DNA of 64,000 nucleotides, taken from positions 1 to 64,000 of the forward strand of contig NZ_JAGIBH010000018.1 in the NCBI RefSeq assembly GCF_017744445.1, given 5' to 3'. Source of the stretch: Caulobacter sp. GTDB taxonomy: Bacteria; Pseudomonadota; Alphaproteobacteria; Caulobacterales; Caulobacteraceae. The notes below the pieces were generated by a model, which saw only the letters and a program-made list of their open reading frames with translations, was not told where the DNA came from and did not search any database. The position numbers and the translations under genes are program-made. Below, piece by piece: positions 48,473-56,314 of the stretch; position 1 is the stretch's first letter; every line of letters begins with the position of its first letter.

Positions 48473-50932
48473 CTATTCGTACCGAAGCGCCGCGGCGGGA
48501 TCGGCGCGCGCGACCTTGAAGGCCTGGCCGCAGACGGTCAGCAGGGCGACGAGGAGCGCCAGGAGCGTCGCCAGGGCGAAATAGGCCAGACCCAGCGAAA
48601 TACGTTGGTCAAAGCCGTTCAACCACTCGCGCATCAGGCCATAGGCGAGCGGCCAGGCCACGAGGTTGGCGATCAGCACCGGGCGCAGGAATTGGCCCGC
48701 CAGGAGACGGAAGATGTCAGCGGTGGACGCGCCCAGCACCTTGCGGATCCCGATCTCCTTGGTGCGCCGCTCGCTGTTGAACGCCGCCAAGCCATAGAGG
48801 CCCAGGCAACCGATCAAGCAGGCGACGACAGCGCCAAGGGTGATGAGCCGCGCGCGGCGCTCGTCGGGCTGATAGAAAGGATCGAGCGCGGCCTCGACGG
48901 TTTGCCCCTTGAACGGCGCATTGGGCAGGGTTTGGCGCCAGGCGCGCGCTAGGCGTTCCATGACGAGGCCGGGGTCTCCATCGTAGCGAACGATCAGCGT
49001 CTCCAAGCCAGTGAGCGAAGCGCCGGGGGCGCTGTTGAGGAAGTAGACCAGGGGCGGCACCTTCTCGCGAGGCGAGCCATAGCGGGCGTCCTTCATCACC
49101 CCAACGATCCGCAGTTCATCGTCGCCGACCCGCAGCCACTGGCCGACCGCCGCCTGAGCGGTCGAAAATTCCAGCGCCTTGGCGGCCGCCTGGTTGATGA
49201 CGACATTGACGCCATTGGCCGTGCGGCCCTTGTCCGCCGCGCCGACCCGGCCAAGATCATCGAGGGCGTTTGTCTTGTCGAGCGGCCGGCCCGCCGCCAC
49301 GCCCATGCCCAAGGTCTTGAAGTAGTCGGGCGCGACAAACTCCATCGACAGGGACGGATCGGCCGTCGAGCCGGTGCGGGTGAACTTCGTGCTGCGCGCG
49401 ACGCCGCCGCGCCCGGGATAGCGGCCCGAAATGGTCGCGCTCGTCACGCCATCGGTTCTGCGGAACGCCGCCAGCACCGTGTCACGACGCGGCAGGATGT
49501 CGGGGCCATCCACCCCCGGGACCACGATCAGGCCCTGTCGCTGAAAGCCCAGCTCAGCGCGTCGAACGAACTGGGCTTGCGCAAAGACCACGGCGGTGGC
49601 GATGAGCAAGGCGATCGAGACGGAGAACTGCGCGACGACCAGCACTTCACGCACCAGGGCCGCGGCGCGGCCGCCGCCAGGCGCCTTGGCCGAAGCCAGG
49701 ACGGCGGCGGGCTCGTAGCGCGACAGCACCAGGGCCGGATATATGCCGGCCGCCAGTCCCACCAGGACCGCCACGGGGATCAGCAGGCGCAGAACGCCGT
49801 CCGCGCCGAGGTAGTGCAACTGCAGCTTGCCGCCCAAGGCGCTGTTGACCAGCGGCAGGCTGAGCTCGACCAAGGCCAAGGCGATCAGCGCCGAGACCAG
49901 GCTGACGATCACCGCCTCGATCAGGAACTGCGCCATCAGGGCGCTGCGTGTCGCGCCAAAGGCCTTGCGCAGCCCCACCTCGCGGGCCCGGAGCACCGCG
50001 CGGGCGGTGGAGAGGTTGACGTAGTTGATGATCGCCAGCCCCAGGGTCAGGACGCCGATGACCTGCAGGGTGATGACGAAACGCCGATCCACGCCGGGCT
50101 TGAACTGGCCCATCTGCTCGGCGTTGAAGTGCAGGTCGGTGAGAGGCTCAAGCTTCAGACCCAACCATTCATGCACGTCCCCGCCACCCCGCCGGCGCAT
50201 GACGTCCGCCAGGGCCGCGTCGATCGGTGTCGCGGCGGCCGCGCGCGGCAGGCGCACATAGGTCAGGTAGTTGGTGGCGTTCCACTGGTCGAGATACTCG
50301 GCCGATTCCGGCAAGACCGATCTGTCGAGCAAGGCCAGGAAGTCAATCTTCAGGTGGGTGTTTTCGGGCAGGTCCTTGAGCACGGCGGCCACGACATAGT
50401 CGCGCGGTTGGCCGTCCAGGGTGAGGGTCAGGCGCTCGCCCATGGCGTTGGCCTCGCCAAAGTATTTGCGCGCCGCGGTTTGGCTCAGCACCAGCTTGCC
50501 TGGCCCGGCAAGCGCCTGGGCCCGGTCACCCGCCGCCAAGGGAAGGTCGAAGACGTCGAAGAAGCTGGCGTCGGCGAAGATGATCTCCTCGTAGTCGGCC
50601 TGCTCGCCGCGGCGCACCGCAAAGGCGCGGTTGAGCAGTCGGACGCCCGCCTGGATCTGAGGACCAAACTCCGCCCGCAGGTTGGGCAGGACCGGGCCGG
50701 GGATCGGCGCGATCGCCTCGCGCGGCCGTCCCGCCATGTCCATCACGCCGGTGACGCGAAAGGTGCGCTCGGCGTTGGGGATCCAGCGGTCGTAGCTGAG
50801 CTCGAACCGCGTCGCGATGGTCAGGGTGAGGAACACCGCCAGCCCCACGGCCAGGCCCAGGATGTTCAGGGCCGAGAAGAGCTTGTGGCGCAGCAGCGAG
50901 CGATAGAGCGTCAGGACGTAGCTCTTGAGCAT
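48473..50932 (-). CDS. MacB/FtsX-type ABC transporter permease
   Basis: An 819-aa permease of the MacB superfamily in its duplicated form. The N-terminal membrane anchor (LFSALNILGLAVGLAVFL) leads to a periplasmic domain, an FtsX domain of three helices with the EVGLRKAFGATR cytoplasmic motif, a second periplasmic domain, and a second FtsX domain with EIGIRKVLGAS, ending in VARADPAAALRYE. These proteins act as mechanotransmitters that drive periplasmic substrates to an outer-membrane channel. ATG 50932 is chosen; the frame continues upstream across the ATPase gene but that part is out-of-frame shadow. It is the last gene of an adaptor-ATPase-permease operon. Confidence 0.9.
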   Translation of the reverse strand: MLKSYVLTLYRSLLRHKLFSALNILGLAVGLAVFLTLTIATRFELSYDRWIPNAERTFRVTGVMDMAGRPREAIAPIPGPVLPNLRAEFGPQIQAGVRLLNRAFAVRRGEQADYEEIIFADASFFDVFDLPLAAGDRAQALAGPGKLVLSQTAARKYFGEANAMGERLTLTLDGQPRDYVVAAVLKDLPENTHLKIDFLALLDRSVLPESAEYLDQWNATNYLTYVRLPRAAAATPIDAALADVMRRRGGGDVHEWLGLKLEPLTDLHFNAEQMGQFKPGVDRRFVITLQVIGVLTLGLAIINYVNLSTARAVLRAREVGLRKAFGATRSALMAQFLIEAVIVSLVSALIALALVELSLPLVNSALGGKLQLHYLGADGVLRLLIPVAVLVGLAAGIYPALVLSRYEPAAVLASAKAPGGGRAAALVREVLVVAQFSVSIALLIATAVVFAQAQFVRRAELGFQRQGLIVVPGVDGPDILPRRDTVLAAFRRTDGVTSATISGRYPGRGGVARSTKFTRTGSTADPSLSMEFVAPDYFKTLGMGVAAGRPLDKTNALDDLGRVGAADKGRTANGVNVVINQAAAKALEFSTAQAAVGQWLRVGDDELRIVGVMKDARYGSPREKVPPLVYFLNSAPGASLTGLETLIVRYDGDPGLVMERLARAWRQTLPNAPFKGQTVEAALDPFYQPDERRARLITLGAVVACLIGCLGLYGLAAFNSERRTKEIGIRKVLGASTADIFRLLAGQFLRPVLIANLVAWPLAYGLMREWLNGFDQRISLGLAYFALATLLALLVALLTVCGQAFKVARADPAAALRYE

Positions 50933-50943
50933 GGCGTTCTCCC

Positions 50944-51624
50944 TCAGACCGCGCGGCGGGCGCTGGCGACGATCCGGCCGTCCAGCATGTTGACGACCCG
51001 CTTGGCCTGATCGGCCTGGCTGGCCGAGTGGGTGACCATGACGATGGTGGCGCCCTCCTGGTTCAGGCTCTTGAGGATATCCATGACCTGGGCGCCGTTG
51101 GCGGTGTCGAGGTTGCCGGTCGGCTCGTCGGCCAGCAGCAGGGCCGGCTCGCCGACGATGGCGCGGGCGATGGCGGCGCGCTGCTGCTGACCGCCCGACA
51201 GCTGATGGGGGTGGTGCTTGGCGCGATGGCCCACGCCGACCCGGTCCATGGCGTCGGCGACCAGCGCTTTGCGGTTCTTCGGCGAGTCCTTGCGATAGGT
51301 CAGGCCCAGCTCGATGTTCTCGGCGACCGTCAGTTCGTCGATCAGATTGAAGCTCTGGAAGATGAAGCCGAGCTTGTCTCGCCGCAGGGCGGCCCGATCG
51401 CGTTCGGACATGTCGCTGACCTTGTGGCTCAGGAAGAGATGCTGGCCCTCGGTGGGGCGATCGATCAGGCCCAGCACGTTTAGCAAGGTCGACTTGCCTG
51501 AGCCTGACGGACCCATGACCGCGACGAACTCGCCGGCCGTGACGTTCAGCTCGATGTCGCGGAGCGCGGTCGTCTCCACCGCGTCGGATTGGTACAGGCG
51601 ATTGACGCCGGCCAGGGTGATCAT
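50944..51624 (-). CDS. ABC transporter ATPase (MacB/LolD type)
   Basis: A 226-aa ATPase: Walker A MGPSGSGKSTLLNVLG, Q-loop FIFQSFNL, signature LSGGQQQRAAIARA, Walker B LLLADEPTGNLD and switch histidine in VMVTHS. The short length and FNLIDELTVAEN stretch place it with MacB/LolD exporters and not importers. It lies 11 bp upstream of its permease and 11 bp downstream of the adaptor gene, in one operon. Substrate unknown: peptides, antibiotics or lipids are possible. Confidence 0.93.
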   Translation of the reverse strand: MITLAGVNRLYQSDAVETTALRDIELNVTAGEFVAVMGPSGSGKSTLLNVLGLIDRPTEGQHLFLSHKVSDMSERDRAALRRDKLGFIFQSFNLIDELTVAENIELGLTYRKDSPKNRKALVADAMDRVGVGHRAKHHPHQLSGGQQQRAAIARAIVGEPALLLADEPTGNLDTANGAQVMDILKSLNQEGATIVMVTHSASQADQAKRVVNMLDGRIVASARRAV

Positions 51625-51635
51625 CGGATCGTCCT

Positions 51636-52919
51636 TCAGCGGAGGATGAGGCGGGTTTCTTGCGCGAACCCGTCATAGGAAGAGGTCAGGACGCGCTCGC
51701 CGGGCCGTAACCCCGAGAGCACTTCGACATATTGCGGATTGCGCCGGCCGACCCGGATGGCCCGGCGCGCGGCGCGTCGGCCGTCTGGGCCAACAACGAA
51801 CACCCAGCTGCCGCCGCCGGCTTGCATGAACGGGCCGTTGGGCAGGACGAGCGCCTGGCGCGTGGCGCCGAGCGTCAGTTCCAGGTCCAGGCTCTGGCCG
51901 CGACGCAAGGCGGGCGGCGTCGCGCCCTCGAACGCCAGGTCGATCTGGAAGCGGCCCTGGCGGACTTGCGGCAGGATGCGGCTGACCGTCAGCCGATAGG
52001 CCTTGCCCTCATATTGCGCCGTGGCGACCTGGCCCGGATTGACGCGACCCAGATAGTACTCGTCGACATCGGCGGTCAGCTTGTAGTCGTTCTCGCTGTC
52101 GATCTGGCCCACGCGCTGGCCGGCGGTCACGGTCTGGCCCAACTGCAGGTCGAAGGCTGTCAGCCGGCCGGCCACCGGGGCGCGCAGCTTCAGCGCCTCC
52201 AGGCTGGCGCGCACCGAGGCCATGTTGTCGTGCAGCTGGGACTGCATCTGCCGGATTTCCTGGGCCTGACCGCGCATCATGCCGACCTCCGGCTGGATCG
52301 AAGCCTCCAGCGCCGCGACCCTGGCGCGGTGGTGGGCCGCCTCGCCGGTGACAGCCTTCAGCTCGGCGTCCGACACGATGTCCTGATCGTGCAGCCGCTG
52401 CCGAACACCCAGCTTCTGCTCGGCCTGGAGGAGGTCGAAACGCGCCTGGGCCAGCTCACGGTCGCGGTCGACGCGGCTTCGCGCGATCTGCAGCAACTGG
52501 CCGCGCGCATCGCCCAGGCGGGCGGAGATGTCGGCCTCGCGCGCGCCGACCTCAAGCGCCAGCTGCGGGTTGGTCAGCGTCGCGAGCAGTTCGCCCGCGC
52601 CGACCAAGGCGCCATCGGCGGCGATCAGGCGCTCGACCCGGCCACCCTCCACAGCGTCCAGATACACCGTGACCCGAGGCGTGACCTGGGCCCGGGCCGG
52701 CACGAAGTCGTGGAAGGCGGCCGGCCTGACCGTGGTGATTTCCGCGTTCTCAGCCTCGATCGCCAGCGCGCCGGGCGGCGAAAAGACGAGGTACGCGACC
52801 ATGGCGATGACAAGCGCGCCGCCCCCGAGGACAAGGGGCAGCCAGCGCCGGCGAGGTTTACGGGCGACCACGCGGTCCATGCCCGCGCCGGGGGCTGTAG
52901 AGAAGGGTGTCGGATCCAT
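51636..52919 (-). CDS. Periplasmic adaptor (HlyD/MacA family)
   Basis: A 427-aa membrane fusion protein. One N-terminal transmembrane helix (LPLVLGGGALVIAMVAYLVF), a lipoyl/barrel-sandwich hybrid domain, a long alpha-helical hairpin rich in Ala, Gln and Arg (about residues 120-245), APVAGRLTAFDLQLGQTV returning to the lipoyl domain, and C-terminal beta-barrel domains. It links the MacB-like permease to an outer-membrane factor, which is not encoded nearby. It is the first gene of the exporter operon and diverges from the NtrC-like regulator over 115 bp containing a dyad. Confidence 0.9.
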   Translation of the reverse strand: MDPTPFSTAPGAGMDRVVARKPRRRWLPLVLGGGALVIAMVAYLVFSPPGALAIEAENAEITTVRPAAFHDFVPARAQVTPRVTVYLDAVEGGRVERLIAADGALVGAGELLATLTNPQLALEVGAREADISARLGDARGQLLQIARSRVDRDRELAQARFDLLQAEQKLGVRQRLHDQDIVSDAELKAVTGEAAHHRARVAALEASIQPEVGMMRGQAQEIRQMQSQLHDNMASVRASLEALKLRAPVAGRLTAFDLQLGQTVTAGQRVGQIDSENDYKLTADVDEYYLGRVNPGQVATAQYEGKAYRLTVSRILPQVRQGRFQIDLAFEGATPPALRRGQSLDLELTLGATRQALVLPNGPFMQAGGGSWVFVVGPDGRRAARRAIRVGRRNPQYVEVLSGLRPGERVLTSSYDGFAQETRLILR

Positions 52920-52999
52920 GCCTCATTAGGCGGGCGGGTTGGGAGGATCGCCAAACCCTGAGAGTTTACTTGCACTTCCTGGCCAAGCGCGCGAAGCAG

Positions 53000-53017
53000 G
53001 TGTCCGAAAACGAACAC
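53000..53017. promoter_or_regulatory. Dyad GTGTCCGAAAACGAACAC between exporter and regulator
   Basis: Seven-bp arms with one mismatch around AAAA, 18 bp upstream of the regulator's GTG start and about 80 bp from the divergent adaptor gene. A probable operator for the NtrC-like regulator. Confidence 0.5.
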
Positions 53018-53034
53018 TTGTCCGGTCAGGCTTG

Positions 53035-54417
53035 GTGACGAAAGACGCGTCCGTCCGTCCTGTGATTCTCGTCGTTGATGACGACCCAGACATCCTCCAG
53101 TCGGTGCGGGTGTTGCTGTCGCGCGAGGGCATGGAGCCTCATGGCGCCAGCGGTCCCGCCGCCGCCCTGAAGCTGCTCGGCGAGCACAGCTTTGACGCGG
53201 TCCTGCTGGACTTGAACTTCAGTCGCGGCGCGACGTCGGGCGACGAGGGGTTGAGCTGCCTGCAGGATATCCTGGCCCACGATCCCGACGCGGTGGTGGT
53301 GGTCATCACCGGTCACAGCGGGATCAATATCGCCGTCAGCGCCATGCGGGCGGGCGCGAGCGACTTCGTCACCAAACCGTGGAGCAACGAGCGCCTGGCC
53401 ACGACCGTGGCGACCGCCGTGGAGTTGCGTCGCCGTCGGCGCCAAGCCCGCGCCTTCCAGGCCGAGAACACCGCGCTCGTCCAAGACGCCTATCAGGAGG
53501 CGATGCTCCTGGGCTCTTGCCCGGCCATGTCTCGACTGCGCGGCTTGATCGCGAAGGCGGGACCCACCGAGGCCAATGTCCTGGTGCTGGGTGAGCACGG
53601 CTCGGGCAAGGAGCTTGTCGCGCGCGCGCTCCACCAGGCTTCGCCGCGCGCCCCAGGGCCGTTTATCCCGGTCGATCTGGCGGCCCTGGCCGAAGCCAAT
53701 TTCGAAGCCGAATTGTTTGGCCAGCGCGGCGGCGGCGAGGATCGACCAGGACGTCTGGCCGCGGCGCATGGCGGGACCTTGTTCCTGGACGAGGTCGGCC
53801 ACTTGCCGCTCGCCCTTCAGGTCAAGCTGCTCTCGGCCATCGAGCGTCGCCAGGTCACGCCCGTCGGCGGCGACACGCCCGTGCCGTTGAACGCCCGGAT
53901 CATCGCCGCGACCAATCTGCCGCGCCCCCAGCTCTATTCCGAGAGCGTGTTTCGCGCCGATCTGCTCTATCGGCTCAACACCGTGGAGTTGATCGTCCCG
54001 CCGCTGCGCGAGCGGGGGGACGACATCGTCGAGCTGGCCAGGCACTATTTGAAGCTCTACGCCCGACGCTACGGCCGTCCGGAGAAGAAGCCCTTGTCGG
54101 ACGCCGCCGGGTTGGCGCTCAAGGCCGACGCCTGGCCTGGCAACGTCCGGGCGCTGCGTCATGCCATGGAACGGGCGGTGATCCTGAGCGAGGGCGCAAG
54201 CTACGCGGCCGAGGACTTCGTCCTCAGCCGCGCGCCGGCGCCGTCGCGCCGATCAGGGTTCGCCGCGCCGACGGACGATCTCAACCTTGAACGGGCCGAA
54301 AAGGCCAAGATCGTCCAAGCGCTGCAGAAGCACCACTACAATGTCAGCCACGCGGCCCGCGATCTGGGTCTGACCCGGGCGGCGCTGTACCGGCGGATGG
54401 ACAAGCATGGTCTCTAA
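53035..54417 (+). CDS. NtrC-like response regulator lacking GAFTGA
   Basis: A 460-aa regulator: receiver (LVVDDDPD, LLDLNFSRGATSGDEG, VVITGHSG, FVTKPW), AAA+ domain with GEHGSGKELVARALH (Walker A) and GGTLFLDEVGHLPL (Walker B), and a C-terminal Fis-type helix-turn-helix (NVSHAARDLGLTRAALYRRM). The sigma-54 contact loop is abnormal: ELFGQRGGGEDRPGRLAAA stands where ELFGHxxGAFTGA is expected, so activation of sigma-54 is doubtful; it may act on sigma-70 promoters or as a repressor. GTG 53035 is the likely start. The kinase gene overlaps its 3' end by 11 bp. Confidence 0.88.
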   Translation: MTKDASVRPVILVVDDDPDILQSVRVLLSREGMEPHGASGPAAALKLLGEHSFDAVLLDLNFSRGATSGDEGLSCLQDILAHDPDAVVVVITGHSGINIAVSAMRAGASDFVTKPWSNERLATTVATAVELRRRRRQARAFQAENTALVQDAYQEAMLLGSCPAMSRLRGLIAKAGPTEANVLVLGEHGSGKELVARALHQASPRAPGPFIPVDLAALAEANFEAELFGQRGGGEDRPGRLAAAHGGTLFLDEVGHLPLALQVKLLSAIERRQVTPVGGDTPVPLNARIIAATNLPRPQLYSESVFRADLLYRLNTVELIVPPLRERGDDIVELARHYLKLYARRYGRPEKKPLSDAAGLALKADAWPGNVRALRHAMERAVILSEGASYAAEDFVLSRAPAPSRRSGFAAPTDDLNLERAEKAKIVQALQKHHYNVSHAARDLGLTRAALYRRMDKHGL

Positions 54418-55618
54418 GCCCGCCTCGCGCCTGGCCATTCGCCTTGGGATCCTGTTCCTGGCTGGAGCGGGCGCCCAGGCGGCCTGGAACGCCGGCTACT
54501 TCGCCAGCCTGGCGATCTGCGCTGGAATCGGCGTCTGGGCGATCAGCCGGATCGCCGCCGAGGCGCTGGAAGCGCGGGCGGGGCTGGAGGCTACGGAGGA
54601 AAGGCTGCACGGCGCCCTGCTCGACAGAGAGCGGCAGGCAAAGACCCTGACGGCTTTCCTCGATCACGCCCCCGCGCCGCTGCTGGCCATGCGTGGACGA
54701 GATCGTATCGAGGCGATCAATCTCGCCGCCCGGCGGATGTTTGGGACCGACGACGTGATCGTCGATCCGCCCCAGGCGCTGGTGGCGTCGATGCTAGGTT
54801 TGGAGCCGGGCGTGCGCGGAGCGCTCAGCTTGGACATCACCGGCTCCCCGCGCGCCTACGCCCTGACGATGGCCGAGCTCGTCAGCGAAGGCGACGTCGT
54901 GCGCATCGCGGTCCTGATGGACGTCCAGGCCGAGGTGCAGGTGGCCGAAGCCGCCGCGCATCGAGAGCTGATGCTGGTGCTCTCGCACGAGATCATGAAC
55001 TCGATGACGCCGGTGACCTCCTTGGCCCAGACGGCGGCTGGGCTGTTGCGCGATGTCGATCGGCAGGACGAGGCGCTGCGGCAAGCCCAGCAGTCGGTGG
55101 AAAGCCTGTCGCGTCGCTCCGCCGAACTGCTCCGGTTCGTCGACAGCTATCGCACTCTGGCCAGGCTGCCAGAGCCTCAGAAGACGCCGACCGATCTGAC
55201 CCGACTGCTGGAGGACATGGCCCACCTTTTCCGAGGGCGATGGGATGAACAGGGCGTGGCGCTACGCTCTGACATCGCGTCGGGCTTGCGGGGGCGCCTG
55301 GATGGAACGCTCCTCTCGCAGGCGGTGCTCAATGTCCTGACCAACGCCGCCGAGGCCGCATTGGCCCGAGCCGATAAGCCCTGGGTGCTCTTGATGGCCC
55401 GAGATCATGGCGAGCACTTTCAGATCACGATCGAGGATAGCGGCTCAGGCTTTGGCGACCTCGATCCGGCGCTGGTGTTCCGTCCGTTTCTGAGCAGCAA
55501 GCCAGGCGGCAGCGGCATTGGGCTGACCATAACCCGCCAAATCGTTCTGGCTCATGGCGGCGACGTCGTGGCGGAAGCCGCGCCCGGAGGCGGCGCACGC
55601 TTCACCATCCTCGTTTGA
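54407..55618 (+). CDS. PAS-type sensor histidine kinase (NtrY/NtrB-like)
   Basis: A 403-aa kinase. Two hydrophobic N-terminal segments (LGILFLAGAGAQAAW, FASLAICAGIGVWAIS), a PAS-like region (FLDHAPAPLLAMRGRDRIEAIN), the H-box LVLSHEIMNSMTPVTSLAQ, and HATPase motifs NVLTNAAEAAL, EDSGSGFG and GGSGIGLTITRQI. The NSMTPV form of the H-box is typical of NtrY-type kinases paired with NtrC-like regulators. It overlaps the preceding regulator gene by 11 bp, and together they probably control the divergent MacB-like exporter. Confidence 0.9.
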   Translation: MVSKPASRLAIRLGILFLAGAGAQAAWNAGYFASLAICAGIGVWAISRIAAEALEARAGLEATEERLHGALLDRERQAKTLTAFLDHAPAPLLAMRGRDRIEAINLAARRMFGTDDVIVDPPQALVASMLGLEPGVRGALSLDITGSPRAYALTMAELVSEGDVVRIAVLMDVQAEVQVAEAAAHRELMLVLSHEIMNSMTPVTSLAQTAAGLLRDVDRQDEALRQAQQSVESLSRRSAELLRFVDSYRTLARLPEPQKTPTDLTRLLEDMAHLFRGRWDEQGVALRSDIASGLRGRLDGTLLSQAVLNVLTNAAEAALARADKPWVLLMARDHGEHFQITIEDSGSGFGDLDPALVFRPFLSSKPGGSGIGLTITRQIVLAHGGDVVAEAAPGGGARFTILV

Positions 55619-55798
55619 GGGCCGTTAGCGCTCGCCTGTGGGGTTGCCGCGCCCAGATCAAGGTTCGGCTTCCGGCGCGACCCCGATCGGCGTGGCTGTC
55701 GCGATCACGAGCGCTTTGGTCGAAGACGGCCGGACCGCGCGTCAACGTCGGGTGACGATCCGGATGGGCCTGGAATGAACGGCGGCCTTCAGAGCCTG

Positions 55799-56314
55799 TC
55801 AGGGCGCCTCGGGCGCCGATTGCGTCGCGTGCGCCTCCTCACCGCTAAAGACCAGGGTCCGCGTGATCCCGTTGCGGCGGATATTCACCTGGTTGACCTC
55901 GTCGTCATAGATATCGGCGAACATGGCGGCCCTGACCGTGACGGGCGCGCCGACATCGTGAGCGGAGACCTTGCCGGCATATTCCAGGCGGACCTCGTCG
56001 GCCCCGAGCGTCATCGCCTTGAGCGTCAGGTCGACGGCCGCGCCGTCAACCGCGAGCGTGAACGTCTCCAGCATGTAGGCCTTGAAGGCCTCGATCGCCT
56101 CTGGATCGTCCAGGCTGGCCTGGGCGTCTGGCGCGATCTTGGCCAGGGCCGGCTCGGCGTCGTGCGCCGCGATCCGGTGGCTGACCATGATCCCACCGGT
56201 CCTGGCGTCGATCTCCACGACGCTGAGCGCGCCGTGGCCGCGATGCGCGGCCGCCGGAACGGGGGCGAGCAAAAGGCTCGCCGCCGCGATCATGACGGCC
56301 GCACGCATGCTCAC
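55799..56314 (-). CDS. DUF6702-family exported protein
   Basis: A 171-aa protein with a signal peptide (AAASLLLAPVPAAA) followed directly by HRGHGALSVVEID. The pattern of an N-terminal mature histidine, a VVEIDARTGGIMVSHRIAAHDAE strand pair and a later LEYAGKV...MFADIYDDEVNQVNI fits DUF6702, a small periplasmic family. Biochemical function is unknown. Its ATG overlaps the stop of the M1 peptidase gene by 4 bp, so the two are co-expressed and may form a periplasmic pair. Confidence 0.75.
   Translation of the reverse strand: MSMRAAVMIAAASLLLAPVPAAAHRGHGALSVVEIDARTGGIMVSHRIAAHDAEPALAKIAPDAQASLDDPEAIEAFKAYMLETFTLAVDGAAVDLTLKAMTLGADEVRLEYAGKVSAHDVGAPVTVRAAMFADIYDDEVNQVNIRRNGITRTLVFSGEEAHATQSAPEAP

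Noticed and set aside
50933..51676. N-terminal extension of the permease frame to 1067 aa
   Set aside because: The extension is an out-of-frame, arginine/glycine-rich reading of the ATPase gene. The permease starts at 50932.
52930..53034. Possible sigma-54 promoter (GG-N10-GC) in the exporter/regulator gap
   Set aside because: The best candidate has GG and GC separated by 9 bp, not 10, and the linked regulator lacks GAFTGA.
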